Positions 49,148 to 58,549 are shown, counted from the stretch's first letter. The stretch: 64,000 nucleotides of DNA from Curtobacterium herbarum (GCF_016907335.1 NZ_JAFBBT010000001.1:992001-1056000); one strand, 5' to 3'. Program-made: numbers and translations. Notes: generated by a model not told the origin, from the letters alone.

Positions 49148-49678
49148 GTGTCCGACCGCATCGTCCGCCGCCCCGACGCACCACCGCCGCGCCTCGACGA
49201 GGTCGACGAGCGGATCCTCTGGGTCCTCGCGTCCGATGCCCGGATCCCGAACAACCGGCTGGCGGCCGCCGTCGGCATCGCCCCGTCGACCTGCCTGGTG
49301 CGGGTCCGGGCGCTCGAGGACGCCGGCATCATCACCGGCTACCGGGCCGAGGTCGACATCGCGCGTCTCGGGTTCTCGATCGAGGCGATGGTCTCCGTCC
49401 GGGTGCACGCCGCCGCACGGCACGAGTTGCGGGAGTTCGCGAAACGCCTGCTCCGGGTGCCGGTGGTGCTCGACGTGTCGTTCCTGGCCGGCGACAAGGA
49501 CTTCCTCGTGCACATCGCGTGCACGTCGACCGAGCAGCTGCGGGACTTCGTCGCCGACGAGCTGAGCGGGGACCCGTCGGTCGCGACGACGCAGACGTCG
49601 ATCGTGTTCGAACGGCTGGTCGCGGACCGGGAGCACCAGGCCCGGTCGTACGGCGAACTGCGCCGCTGGCAGGCCTGA
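49148..49678 (+). CDS. Lrp/AsnC family transcriptional regulator
   Basis: 176 residues: AsnC-type HTH (about 15-75, LDEVDERILWVLASDARIPNNRLAAAVGIAPSTCLVRVRALEDAGII) and a RAM/AsnC ligand domain (about 90-160). Feast/famine regulator; amino-acid ligand unknown. TACGGT (49136-49141) lies six bases before the GTG, suggesting a leaderless mRNA. Downstream of the stop is a CCG trinucleotide run. Confidence 0.9.
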   Translation: MSDRIVRRPDAPPPRLDEVDERILWVLASDARIPNNRLAAAVGIAPSTCLVRVRALEDAGIITGYRAEVDIARLGFSIEAMVSVRVHAAARHELREFAKRLLRVPVVLDVSFLAGDKDFLVHIACTSTEQLRDFVADELSGDPSVATTQTSIVFERLVADREHQARSYGELRRWQA

Positions 49679-49679
49679 C

Positions 49680-49722
49680 CGCCGCCGCCGCCGCCGCCGC
49701 AGCCGCCGCCGCCGCCGCCGCT
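49680..49722. repeat. CCG trinucleotide repeat
   Basis: About 14 CCG units with one interruption fill the gap between the convergent Lrp and ElaA genes. Confidence 0.9.
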
Positions 49723-49733
49723 ACAGCCGACCG

Positions 49734-50165
49734 TCAGCGGGTCCGGACCATCGGGGTGTGCGGGATGGCGTCCTCGAGGAAGTCCTCACCCGAGCGCACG
49801 AAGCCGAACTGCGCGTACCACTCGGCGAGGTGCGCCTGCGCGTTGATGCTGATCTTCTCCGAGCGGCTCTCGGCGATCGCGGCCTGCATCAGCGCGGCGC
49901 CCAGGCCCTTCCCACGGGCGTGCGCCGCCGTCGCGACCCGGCCGATCCGCTCGGTGCCGTCGGGCTCGCGGAGCAGGCGCAGCGTCGCGTCGACCGAACC
50001 GCTGCCGGCCCAGAACTGCACGGTGCCGGGCTCCAGGTCGCGGCCGTCGATGTCGTCGTAGGCGCAGTCCTGCTCGACCACGAACACGTCCTGTCGCAGG
50101 CGGAGGATCTCGTGCAGCGTGACGACGTCGAGGTTGCGGGTCGGGGCGCTGAAGGTCGAGGGCAC
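49734..50165 (-). CDS. ElaA-like GNAT family N-acetyltransferase
   Basis: 143 residues. LHEILRLRQDVFVVEQDCAYDDIDGRDLEPGTVQFWAG is the ElaA N-terminus, and IGRVATAAHARGKGLGAALMQAAI carries the acetyl-CoA loop (ARGKGLG). Substrate unknown. GTG at 50165 has AGGAAA eight bases upstream; longer frames extend into a nonconserved segment and are rejected. Divergent from the secreted-protein gene at 50273. Confidence 0.9.
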   Translation of the reverse strand: MPSTFSAPTRNLDVVTLHEILRLRQDVFVVEQDCAYDDIDGRDLEPGTVQFWAGSGSVDATLRLLREPDGTERIGRVATAAHARGKGLGAALMQAAIAESRSEKISINAQAHLAEWYAQFGFVRSGEDFLEDAIPHTPMVRTR

Positions 50166-50272
50166 GTCGTTTCCTGACTTTTCCTTGGGAATGGGTTCCG
50201 CACGATGCCCGTCGAGGCGTACCGTGCCGGTCAACCACTCTACGTGCGCAGCCGAGATCAGGAGGTGAGCGC

Positions 50273-51814
50273 ATGGACGCATCGATGCGTGCACCCCTGA
50301 ACGCGGTCATCCGCTGGGCTCTCATGGCCTCCGGGATCGCGGTGGCACTGGTGCTGCTCTCGCTCGCCTTCGGTGCCCGTCCCGCTGCGGCGGCCGGCGG
50401 ACTCGGTCTGGGTGGGTCGCCCACGAGCGGTTCACCGACGACCTCGTCGCAGCGCTCGGACGGCCTGCTGGGCGGCGTCGTGTCCGGCGTCGGCGGCACG
50501 GTCGAAGGTGTCGGACGGGCCGTCGAGCGCGTCGTCGCTCCGGTCCGGCCGGCGCCGGTCCCGGCCCGGCCGGCACCAGCACCCGTACCGGCACCCCCGG
50601 TACCAGCACCAGCGCCCGTACCGGCACCCCCGGCTCCGGCAGCGCCCGCTCCGGCAGCCCCGGCTCCCGCGGCAGCACCGGCCCCCTCGGCACCCGCTCC
50701 CGCAGCCCCCGCACCGGCAGCGCCCGCCCAGGCCGCTCCCGCCGCCGCAGACCCCGTCTCCGCCGACACGCACACCAGCCCCGCCGCCGCCCCGGCCCCC
50801 GCGCCGGCCTCGGCCGGCCAGCCGACGCACCCCGCCGCCACACCGGGGAACGCACCCGCACCGCAGGCAGCCACGCCGACGACCCGCCCGGGCACCTCGC
50901 TCGTCGGCGGTGTCGTGTCGGCCGTGAGCGGCGCCTCCCGTCCCGTCACCGACACCGTCGCGACCGTCCTCGACCCCGTAACCGGGGCCGTGCAGGACGT
51001 CGCGGAGGACCGTCCGGTGACCGCGATCGTGGCCGTCGTCGACCGGGTGGTCGGGAGCCTCCCGGTCGTCGACGGACTGCTCGGCGACGGCACCCTCGGC
51101 ACCGTCACGGCGCCCGTCACGGGCACCGTCGACGACGCGCTGGGTGCGGTCGGCGTCGTCGTCGGTGCCGTGCCGGGCGTCGTGTCCGAGGTGCCCGACG
51201 TCGTCGGCGACCTGCCCGACGTCGGTGGCGGCCTCCTGCCGGGAGGCTCCCTCCCCGTCGTCGACGTCCCCTCGGTCCCCGTCGTGGTCGCCCCCGGTAC
51301 CGGTGGCGCGGTCGTGCCGAGCAGCTCCGTGCCGAGTACCTCCGGGCCGGGCGTCTCCGGACCCGTCGGATATTGGCCGATCGAGCCCGCGTCTGCTGGC
51401 ACCGCGCCTGCCGTCACGACCACGGACGTGTCGACCGCCCTCGCCGTGCGCGCTGTGGCTCCGGGTGAGCCGGCCGCCTGGACCGCCCCGTCCGTCGTCC
51501 GCGCGAGCACCTCGGCGATCGTCGCCGGCCCGCTCGCCGCCGCGACGCCCTCGACCCCCCTCGCCGCCGCGACCTTCGGCGGCCAGGCCCTCGTCCTCCC
51601 GGAGGGTGGCGTGCCGGTGCACGCACCCTTCGAGGGTGCCACCGGCGGCACCGCAGGCGGAACCGCCGCGGGCAGCTCGGGCGGCGCGACCCCGATCGGC
51701 ACTGTCGGTGCCGACGCACAGACCTCCCCCCTCGCCGCGGGTCACCGCGGCCCGGTCACCGACGAGGCCCTCCCGGCATCGCTCGTCGGCGACCACGACG
51801 TCGCTCCCGATTGA
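50273..51814 (+). CDS. Secreted Pro/Ala/Val-rich repetitive protein
   Basis: 513 residues. A cytoplasmic start and hydrophobic helix (about 13-35, IRWALMASGIAVALVLLSLA) lead to a likely cleavage after RPAAAA. Then come two or three hydrophobic Gly/Val-rich blocks (GGVVSGVGGTVEGVGRAVERVVAPV; LLGDGTLGTVTAPVTGTVDDALGAVGVVVGAVPGVVSEVP) separated by a Pro-Ala tract (about 95-165). No cysteine, no sorting signal, no known domain. AGGAGG lies eight bases before the ATG. Adjacent to the chaplin-like gene, so a shared surface or assembly role is inferred. Confidence 0.75.
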   Translation: MDASMRAPLNAVIRWALMASGIAVALVLLSLAFGARPAAAAGGLGLGGSPTSGSPTTSSQRSDGLLGGVVSGVGGTVEGVGRAVERVVAPVRPAPVPARPAPAPVPAPPVPAPAPVPAPPAPAAPAPAAPAPAAAPAPSAPAPAAPAPAAPAQAAPAAADPVSADTHTSPAAAPAPAPASAGQPTHPAATPGNAPAPQAATPTTRPGTSLVGGVVSAVSGASRPVTDTVATVLDPVTGAVQDVAEDRPVTAIVAVVDRVVGSLPVVDGLLGDGTLGTVTAPVTGTVDDALGAVGVVVGAVPGVVSEVPDVVGDLPDVGGGLLPGGSLPVVDVPSVPVVVAPGTGGAVVPSSSVPSTSGPGVSGPVGYWPIEPASAGTAPAVTTTDVSTALAVRAVAPGEPAAWTAPSVVRASTSAIVAGPLAAATPSTPLAAATFGGQALVLPEGGVPVHAPFEGATGGTAGGTAAGSSGGATPIGTVGADAQTSPLAAGHRGPVTDEALPASLVGDHDVAPD

Positions 51815-51901
51815 GATCGGCGCACCTGCCCGCCACGGCAGGACGCGCCACCGACCGCACCATCGCGGTCGACCAACCATCTCGATCAGGAGTGAACGAC
51901 C

Positions 51902-53908
51902 ATGAACAAGAACGTCACCCGAGGGCTCTTCTTCGCCCTCTGCGTGGGCGGGCTGACGCTCGGTGGAGCCGTCGCGGCGAACGCGGCGACGACCACCGGA
52001 GCGGACGGCATCGCCTCCGGGACCCAGATCGCGCCGATCGTCGACGCGCCGGTCTCCGTCACGAACAACGCCTTCGGCATCGTCGGCGACGCGGTCTCGA
52101 CCGTCACGAGCCCGGCGGCTGCGCCGGCTCCCGCCGTCCCTGCTGCACCTGCACCTGCTCCAGCTCCGGCGGCGCCGACGACCAGCGGCGCTGACGCCGT
52201 TGCCTCCGGCACGCAGGCAGTGCCGGAGGTCACGGCTCCCGTGACCGCCACCGGCAACGCCGTCGGCGTGCTCGGCGACGCCACCGCGACGGCACCGGCC
52301 GCTCCGGCTCCGGCACCGGCTGCTCCGGCACCCGCAGCACCCGCTCCGGCCCCGGTGTCGGCTGCACCTGCACCTGCACCGGCCCCGGCACCTGCTCCGT
52401 CGACCACCGGCGAGGACGGCGTCCTCTCCGGCACCCAGGTCGCAGGCGACGTCGACCTGCCGGTGACCGTCGGCGGCAACGCCGTCGCCGTCGCCGGTGA
52501 CGCAGCCAGCACCGGCTCGAGCACCGCTGCTCCGGCATCCGCTGCTCCGGCACCGGCCGCTCCGGCAGCTGCGCCGGCATCCACCTCGGGTGACGACGGA
52601 CTGCTGTCCGGCACGCAGGTCCTGCCGGACGTCTCGGTCCCGGTCACGGTGTCGGGCAACGGCATCGGTGTCCTCGGGGACGGGTCCGCGACCGCGGGGC
52701 CGTCGGCTCCCGGCGCTCCGTCCAGCTCCGGCTCGACGGGAGGCTCGTCCTCCCCGACGACGTCGGGTTCCGACGGTCTCATCTCGGGTACCCAGCTGCT
52801 CGGCACCGTCTCCGTCCCGGTCACGGTGACCGGGAACGGCATCGGCGTCCTCGGCGAGGGCACGAGTACCGGTGGCTTGAGCACCGGTGGCTCGACCACC
52901 GGCACGGGGACCGGGTCCGGCACGACGCCGGTCTCGGGTGGGACGACCTCGGGGGAGGACGGTGTCGCCTCCGGCACGCAGGTCTCGCCCGTCGTGTCGA
53001 TCCCGGTCACGATCGGCGGGAACGGGATCGGGGTCCTCGGCGAGGGCACGAGCACCGGCGGCTCGACCACCGGCTCCGGCACGGGGACCAGCACCACAAC
53101 GGTCTCCGGCGGCAGCACCTCCGGCTCGGACGGCATCGGGTCGGGAACGCAGGTCCTCCCGGTGCTCGACCTCCCCGTCACGATCGGCGGGAACGGCATC
53201 GGCATCGTCGGTGACGGCACGAGCACCGGTGGTTCGAACTCCGGCACCGGCACTGGTACCGGCACGACCACCGTCGGCGGCGGCACCACCTCGGGTGCGG
53301 GCGGCATCGGCTCCGGGACGCAGATCATCCCGGTGATCACCCTCCCGGTCACGATCGGTGGGAACGGCATCGGCGTCATCGGCAGCGGTTCCAGCAGCAC
53401 CCCGGGGACGACTGACCCGGGCACGACCGACCCGGGGACGACTGACCCGGGCACGACCGATCCGGGGACGACTGACCCGGGCACGACCGATCCGGGGACG
53501 ACTGACCCGGGCACGACCGATCCGGGGACGACCGATCCCGGCACCACTGACCCGGGCACCACGAACCCGGGGACGACCGACCCCGGCACCGGTGGCACGC
53601 CCGTGACGGGTACGACCCCGGCCACCCCGGTGGCCACCGCCCCGAGCACGACCGTCCCGGCCGGGCTGGTCACCCCGGCCGCACCGGTCACCACCCGCAC
53701 CGCGGCCACCACGGTCGACACCGCGGCGACGGGCACCGGAGTCAGCACGACACGCACGGCAGCGGGCACTGCCGGCACCGCCGGCACCGCCGGCACCAAC
53801 GGCACGCTCGCCTACACCGGAGCGGACCGTCCGGTCCTGCCGGCCCTCGCGGCACTGCTGCTGCTCCTGGCCGGTCTCGGGACGATGACCCTGCGGCGCC
53901 GCCACTGA
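51902..53908 (+). CDS. Chaplin-like repeat protein with LAYTG sortase signal
   Basis: 668 residues. Signal peptide (about 1-28, LFFALCVGGLTLGGAVAANA); eight repeats of a roughly 32-residue unit with consensus SGTQVxPxVxxPVTVxGNxIGVLGD, resembling the chaplin/DUF320 core; linkers of Pro-Ala or Gly-Thr-Ser; a 12-unit PGTTD stretch (about 501-560); and a C-terminal cell-wall sorting signal LAYTG, hydrophobic helix, RRRH. LAxTG is the sortase E type motif used by long chaplins. Streptomyces chaplin disulfide cysteines are absent. AGGAG ribosome site. Likely cell-wall anchored amphipathic protein. Confidence 0.8.
   Translation: MNKNVTRGLFFALCVGGLTLGGAVAANAATTTGADGIASGTQIAPIVDAPVSVTNNAFGIVGDAVSTVTSPAAAPAPAVPAAPAPAPAPAAPTTSGADAVASGTQAVPEVTAPVTATGNAVGVLGDATATAPAAPAPAPAAPAPAAPAPAPVSAAPAPAPAPAPAPSTTGEDGVLSGTQVAGDVDLPVTVGGNAVAVAGDAASTGSSTAAPASAAPAPAAPAAAPASTSGDDGLLSGTQVLPDVSVPVTVSGNGIGVLGDGSATAGPSAPGAPSSSGSTGGSSSPTTSGSDGLISGTQLLGTVSVPVTVTGNGIGVLGEGTSTGGLSTGGSTTGTGTGSGTTPVSGGTTSGEDGVASGTQVSPVVSIPVTIGGNGIGVLGEGTSTGGSTTGSGTGTSTTTVSGGSTSGSDGIGSGTQVLPVLDLPVTIGGNGIGIVGDGTSTGGSNSGTGTGTGTTTVGGGTTSGAGGIGSGTQIIPVITLPVTIGGNGIGVIGSGSSSTPGTTDPGTTDPGTTDPGTTDPGTTDPGTTDPGTTDPGTTDPGTTDPGTTDPGTTNPGTTDPGTGGTPVTGTTPATPVATAPSTTVPAGLVTPAAPVTTRTAATTVDTAATGTGVSTTRTAAGTAGTAGTAGTNGTLAYTGADRPVLPALAALLLLLAGLGTMTLRRRH
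53402..53581. repeat. 15-bp minisatellite encoding PGTTD
   Basis: Twelve 15-bp units (ten PGTTD, one PGTTN, one PGTTD), most arranged as 30-bp pairs, inside the chaplin-like gene. In-frame length changes are possible. Confidence 0.95.
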
Positions 53909-53928
53909 CACCGACCCGCTGCACGGGC

Positions 53929-53959
53929 GCGGAGCACCGGGACCTCCACGGTGCTCCGC
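53929..53959 (+). terminator. 11-bp stem terminator after the chaplin-like gene
   Basis: GCGGAGCACCG (53929-53939), loop of nine, CGGTGCTCCGC (53949-53959), 20 bases after the stop. Confidence 0.8.
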
Positions 53960-53982
53960 ACCCGCGTGCCCGGAGGAGCCGC

Positions 53983-54110
53983 CGCGGACGAGCCCGCCCG
54001 CCCGCGCGAGCCGCGCCCGCACGAGCCCGCCCGCGCGAGCCCCGCCCGCACGAACCGGCCCGCCCGAGCTGGCCCGCCTGAGCCCGCCCGCACGAGCCCG
54101 CCCAGCCCGG
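53983..54110. repeat. GAGCCCGCCCGCAC-type degenerate repeat
   Basis: Roughly nine degenerate 13-14-bp units rich in CGAGCCCGCCC fill the first half of the 342-bp gap 53909-54250. The rest of that gap shows no open frame with a credible start. Confidence 0.8.
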
Positions 54111-54250
54111 CCGCCCCGAGTCGACACGTCGTGATCGCGACCCCTCCTACACGACTGCTGTGGGCCTCCTGAGCGACCGTCACCACTTGCTGAGCACAGC
54201 GGCAGCCGACCAGTGGCTGTGCGTCAGCTGGACGGCAGCACGATGAACCC

Positions 54251-55615
54251 GTGCCATCAGAACTGCTCCACCTCCCGATCGTCGTCCCGGCCGTGCTCGT
54301 GCCGGTGGACGTCGTCGCCCTCGTCCTCGTCCTCCTGACCGTCTTCGCACCGCGCGGTCGGTCGAAGGACGCTGCCGCGCCGCGACGACGCTGGAACCGG
54401 GGCCTGCCGGCGGTGCTGGTGCGGATCGCGGCGATGGCGGTGGGTTCCGGCATCGGCCTGGTCGCCGTGTGGTGGTTCGGCGACGTCCAGGACCTCTTCG
54501 GCGTGTCCTTCACGCCGGTGACCCGCATGTGGGTCGCGTTCCTCGGGGCCGCGGTCCTGCTGTTCCTGGTCGTCCTCGTGCAGGGCGGCAACGGCCGGCG
54601 GATCGTCGGGCTCGGAGCCGCACTGGCCGTCGCCCTGACCGCGGGCCTCGGCATCAACGTCGACTTCGGCGCGTACCGGACCATCGGCGAGGCCGTCACG
54701 CCGAACCCCTACCCGATGGGCAGCCTCGGCCACGAGCACGCGGCCCGACCAGCCGCCCGTGTCGTCGACGCGGCGACCTGGACCGCACCGAAGGGGATGC
54801 CCAGGCACGGCCGGACCGTGTCGGTCCGGATCCCGGCGACGGTCTCGCACTTCCACGCCCGGCCCGCCGTCGTCTGGCTGCCGCCGGCGGCGCAGGTCGC
54901 GGACCCGCCGACCCTGCCGGTCCTCGTCGCGCTCTCGGGGCAGCCCGGGCAGCCGGCCGACATGTTCCAGACCGGCCGGCTCGGGGCCTTGCTCGACCAC
55001 TACGCCGCCGCGCACCACGGCATCGCGCCGATCGTCGTCTCGCCCGACCAGCTCGGCGCACCGGGCCACAACCCGATGTGCGTCGACAGCCGCCGCCTCG
55101 GACGGAGTGCGACCTACGTGATGACGGACACGGTCCGCTGGATCCACCAGCACCTCGACGTGGCCTCGGGGAGCGCCGCCTGGGGCATCGGTGGCTTCTC
55201 GCAGGGGGCGACCTGCGCCATGCAGTTCTCGAGCGCGTACCCGGAGGTGTTCGGCACGACCCTCGCGATCTCCAGCGAGCTGGCCCCGGCGAACGGCGAC
55301 CTCCAGCACACCATCGAGGTCGGGTTCGCCGGCTCCCGCAAGGCCTACGTCCGGGCCACCCCGGAGGCGCTGCTCGCCGCCCACACGCCCTACCACGACC
55401 ACCTCACCGTGTTCGGGTACGGCGAGGACGACGCCCCGTACAAGGCGTCGACGCTCGCGCTCCGTGCTGCTGCTGACCGCGCCGGGATCACGACGCGCCT
55501 GATCGTCTCGCCCGGTTCCGCCCACGACTGGAACACCGTCCGGTACGTCCTCGGCCGCGGCCTCCCGGCCGTGATCGCGCACCTCGGCCTGCCCGTGGAC
55601 GGGGTCCGACGATGA
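54251..55615 (+). CDS. Membrane-anchored alpha/beta-hydrolase (esterase) family protein
   Basis: 454 residues. Four N-terminal hydrophobic segments (about 8-30, 52-75, 92-112, 118-136) are followed by an extracytoplasmic esterase D/mycolyltransferase-like hydrolase domain (about 170-450). Nucleophile Ser lies in GIGGFSQGATCAM; the acid and His are expected near GEDDAPY and GSAHDWNTV. GTG at 54251. Coupled by ATGA to the MprF-like gene, so it may act on lipids or on an aminoacyl-lipid product. Confidence 0.82.
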   Translation: MPSELLHLPIVVPAVLVPVDVVALVLVLLTVFAPRGRSKDAAAPRRRWNRGLPAVLVRIAAMAVGSGIGLVAVWWFGDVQDLFGVSFTPVTRMWVAFLGAAVLLFLVVLVQGGNGRRIVGLGAALAVALTAGLGINVDFGAYRTIGEAVTPNPYPMGSLGHEHAARPAARVVDAATWTAPKGMPRHGRTVSVRIPATVSHFHARPAVVWLPPAAQVADPPTLPVLVALSGQPGQPADMFQTGRLGALLDHYAAAHHGIAPIVVSPDQLGAPGHNPMCVDSRRLGRSATYVMTDTVRWIHQHLDVASGSAAWGIGGFSQGATCAMQFSSAYPEVFGTTLAISSELAPANGDLQHTIEVGFAGSRKAYVRATPEALLAAHTPYHDHLTVFGYGEDDAPYKASTLALRAAADRAGITTRLIVSPGSAHDWNTVRYVLGRGLPAVIAHLGLPVDGVRR

Positions 55616-58221
55616 CCGGCCCGGACGAGCGCGCGACCGCTCCGGGCACGCCGACGAGCGGTCCGGGCAAGCCCACGAGCGCTCCGGACAAGCCGACGAC
55701 CGCTCCGGACAAGCCCACGACGACCCCCGACGCAGCCCGCCCCGCCACGACCGGGACCGCGACCGGCGCCGGCCACGCGGCCACCGCACGCGTCCTGCGG
55801 GACGTGGGGCGGGCCTCCCGGACGTTCCGGCGCGCCGTCACCCGCCAGCCGGTGACCGCCGTCCTCCTCCTGCTGGTGCTCGTCGCGTCGGTCACCGCCG
55901 CGGTCCTGCGGTTCGCCGACGGCCGGCCGGTGCCGGACGCCCTCGTGCCCTTCCGCGTGTTCGCCGTCACCACCGGCGTCCTGGCGCTGATCCTGACGCT
56001 CGCCGGGGTCGTCGTGCTGGTCGGTGCCGCCGAGCGGCTGATGGGGTCGCGCCGGACCGTCTCCGCGTTCCTGGCGACGAGCGTCGTCGGCGCGGCGGCC
56101 GCAGCGGTCGTCGGGGTCATCGACCCGGACGGCCGGCGCGGTGCCGCCCTGCTCTCCGGCGCCGAGGGACTCGACCCGTGGACGGCGATCCTCGGCACGA
56201 TCACGACGGCGAGTGCCTTCGCCGGACCGCTCTGGCGTCGTCGGATCCGGGTGAACGCGGTGGCGGTCGTCCTGGCGCTCTTCCTCTACGCCGGGCACAC
56301 CGCCGACCTGTCCGCCGTCGTCGCGACGGCCGCAGGCTGGGGGCTCGGCGAGGTGTTCCGCCGCACCCCGAAGCGCACCGGCTGGACCCGCAGCTCGCAC
56401 CGCGAGACACGGGTGCTGCTCGGCACGGTGGTCCTGGTGTCGGCGGTCGGACCGGTGATCGCCCTCGTCTCCCGCGCCCGGGTCGGTCTGCTCGCGCCGA
56501 TCGCCGCGGTCGTCGGGATGGGGCCGGCCGACCAGCCGTCGGTCTGTCGCGCCGGCGGGGTCGCGGGGGAGTGCCTGCACCGCCTGCTGACCTACCGTGC
56601 GACGGACCCGTGGTCCCTGCTGCTCGCGATCGCCCCGCTGCTCGTGCTCGTCGTCGGTGCGGTCGGGCTGTTCCGTGGCAGCCGGTTCGCGGTGTGGCTC
56701 GTCGTGGTCGTCGACACCGTCACGGGCATCGCCGCCGCCGTCACGTACACCGACGTGCCCGGTCGGGTCGAGCAGCTCCGCGGGTCCGAGGACGACGTCG
56801 TCGTGGTGCTCTCGATCGCCGCGTCGATCGCGGTACCGCTCGTCACCGCGCTTGTCCTCGTCCTGCTGCGGCGGTCGTTCACGGTCGCCGTCGCCCGCAG
56901 TCGTGTCCTCGCGTTCGCGGTGACCGTCCTGGCCGCCGCCGCGGTCCTGGCGACGCTCGTGTTCGTCGTCGCCGACGCCGCGCCGGTGCGGGTGCACGAC
57001 CCGCTCGGCCTGGTCGTGGCCGTGCTCGGACCGCTCTCGCCGGTCGTGCACCACCGCGACCTGCCGATCCGGGACCCCGGCCTCAGGACGGTGCTGAGCC
57101 TCGTCGGCCCGCTGCTCTGGGCCGTCGTCGCCGTCGCCGCGATCCGGCCCGCCGGTGCGGCACCCGGTGTGGCCGACGCCGACGCCGACGTCTCCGCCGC
57201 GGACCGCGACCGTGCCCGGGCGCTGCTCGTCGCCGGCGGTGGCGACACGTTCGGCTGGATGGCGACGTGGCCGGGCAGCGCGCACTGGTTCAGCGCCGAC
57301 GGCCGCGCCGGCGTCGCCTACCGCCGCACCGGTACCGTCGCGGTGGCGCTCGGCCCGTTCGGCTGGCCGGACGCCCGGGTGTCGGCCCTCACCGAGTTCG
57401 CCCGACACTGCGACGACAACGGCTGGACCGCGGTCTTCCACGGCATCGACACGACGAGCGCAGCGGCCCTCACCCGACTCGGCTGGCGCACCCTGCCGGT
57501 CGCCGAGGACGCGTCGTTCGACCCGCGGGACTGGACCACGAGCGGCAGTCGGAAGCAGGACGTCCGCACCGCCGTCAACAAGGCACGCCGCTCGGGCTTC
57601 ACCGCCACCTGGTCGTCGTGGCAGGAACTGCCCGTGGCGACCACCCGGCAGATCGAGGCGATCTCCGAGGAGTGGGTCGCCGACCGCGAGCTCCCCGAGA
57701 TGGGCTTCACGCTCGGCAGCCTGGACGAGATGCGCGACCCCGCCGTCCGGACCCTGGTCGCCCAGGACGCCGAGGGCACCGTCCTCGGCGTCACCAGCTG
57801 GCTGCCCTCCCACCGCGAGGGCCGCGTGGTCGGCTGGACACTCGACGTGATGCGGCGTCGGGCGGACGCCCCGAACGGCGTGATGGAGTTCCTGGTCGCC
57901 TCCGCCGCCGAGGTGATGCGGGAACAGGGCGCGGAACGGCTCGGCCTCTCCGCCGCGCCGCTCGCCCGCACGCCCGGCACCGGGTCGACCGGGGACGGTG
58001 TCGAGACGCTGCTCGAACTGGTCGGCGGGGTCCTCGAGCCGGTCTACGGGTTCCGGTCGCTGCTCCGGTTCAAGCGGAAGTTCGGCCCGGAACTCGAGCC
58101 GCTCGTCCTGGCCTACCCGGACCCGGTGGCGCTGCCCGCGATCGGTGTCGCGGTGGTGCGCGCCTACCTGCCCGACCTGTCGCTCCGGCAGGCGCTCGCG
58201 CTGGTCCGCGGGCGCGGCTGA
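55612..58221 (+). CDS. MprF-like membrane protein with DUF2156 (phosphatidylglycerol lysyltransferase-type) domain
   Basis: 869 residues. A disordered Pro/Thr/Lys start with a SAPDKPTTAPDKPTT-like repeat (about 1-55) precedes about 12 membrane segments (about 75-520) and a C-terminal GNAT-fold DUF2156 domain (about 545-865; DTFGWMATWPGSAHWFSADGRAGVAYR, MGFTLGSLDEM, PNGVMEFLVASAAEVMREQG, YGFRSLLRFKRKFGP). This is the MprF/LysX layout in which aminoacyl-tRNA donates to a lipid. Full-length. ATG 55612 overlaps the esterase stop. Aminoacylation would reduce surface charge. Confidence 0.87.
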   Translation: MTGPDERATAPGTPTSGPGKPTSAPDKPTTAPDKPTTTPDAARPATTGTATGAGHAATARVLRDVGRASRTFRRAVTRQPVTAVLLLLVLVASVTAAVLRFADGRPVPDALVPFRVFAVTTGVLALILTLAGVVVLVGAAERLMGSRRTVSAFLATSVVGAAAAAVVGVIDPDGRRGAALLSGAEGLDPWTAILGTITTASAFAGPLWRRRIRVNAVAVVLALFLYAGHTADLSAVVATAAGWGLGEVFRRTPKRTGWTRSSHRETRVLLGTVVLVSAVGPVIALVSRARVGLLAPIAAVVGMGPADQPSVCRAGGVAGECLHRLLTYRATDPWSLLLAIAPLLVLVVGAVGLFRGSRFAVWLVVVVDTVTGIAAAVTYTDVPGRVEQLRGSEDDVVVVLSIAASIAVPLVTALVLVLLRRSFTVAVARSRVLAFAVTVLAAAAVLATLVFVVADAAPVRVHDPLGLVVAVLGPLSPVVHHRDLPIRDPGLRTVLSLVGPLLWAVVAVAAIRPAGAAPGVADADADVSAADRDRARALLVAGGGDTFGWMATWPGSAHWFSADGRAGVAYRRTGTVAVALGPFGWPDARVSALTEFARHCDDNGWTAVFHGIDTTSAAALTRLGWRTLPVAEDASFDPRDWTTSGSRKQDVRTAVNKARRSGFTATWSSWQELPVATTRQIEAISEEWVADRELPEMGFTLGSLDEMRDPAVRTLVAQDAEGTVLGVTSWLPSHREGRVVGWTLDVMRRRADAPNGVMEFLVASAAEVMREQGAERLGLSAAPLARTPGTGSTGDGVETLLELVGGVLEPVYGFRSLLRFKRKFGPELEPLVLAYPDPVALPAIGVAVVRAYLPDLSLRQALALVRGRG

Positions 58222-58318
58222 GCGGTCCCGCGGGCGGCGGTGCCGCCGTGGTGTGGGCGGTGGCTGCGCGGTCCCGTGGGCGGTGGGTGCGCCGTCCCGC
58301 GGGCGGCGGTTCCGCCGT
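58222..58318. repeat. 28-bp direct repeat, three degenerate copies
   Basis: Units at 58222-58249, 58268-58295 and 58291-58318 share GCGGTCCCGYGGGCGG and a CGCCGT end, starting right after the MprF-like stop. Further on (58319-58397) nothing else is recognised before the riboswitch promoter. Confidence 0.75.
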
Positions 58319-58417
58319 CGGACGGGAGGCCCGCCACACCTCCGAGACGCCGCGTGACGTCCGGCGGATGCTCCGCCCGCGACGGTCGGGGGGCTGGGGT
58401 ATCGTCGGGGACACGCA

Positions 58418-58549
58418 AGCGCTCCGGGGTCGGTGCAAGTCCGAACCGGTGGTGACAGTCCACGAGCGCCGCGCCGGGTCCGCCCGGTGCGGGGTTGACC
58501 CGGTGAAACTCCGGGACCGACGGTGAGAGTCCGGACGGGAGGAAGCGCT
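58418..58549 (+). promoter_or_regulatory. FMN riboswitch (RFN element)
   Basis: The aptamer is closed by P1 AGCGCT (58418-58423)/AGCGCT (58544-58549). Conserved parts are present in order: CTCCGGGGTCGGTG, GTCCGAACCGGTGGTGACAG, TCCACGAGC, GAAACTCCGGGACCGACGG and GAGAGTCCGGACGGGAGGAAG. A TATCGT -10 box at 58400-58405 starts it. Controls ribE-ribB-ribH; high FMN should lower expression. Confidence 0.95.

Noticed and set aside
50432..54127. Very long open frames on the - strand opposite the secreted repeat genes (and similar ones at 55390-59220 and 1926-3992)
   Set aside because: High GC leaves few stop codons; the + strand proteins have signal peptides, domains and ribosome sites, while the antisense frames are low complexity and lack starts with ribosome sites.
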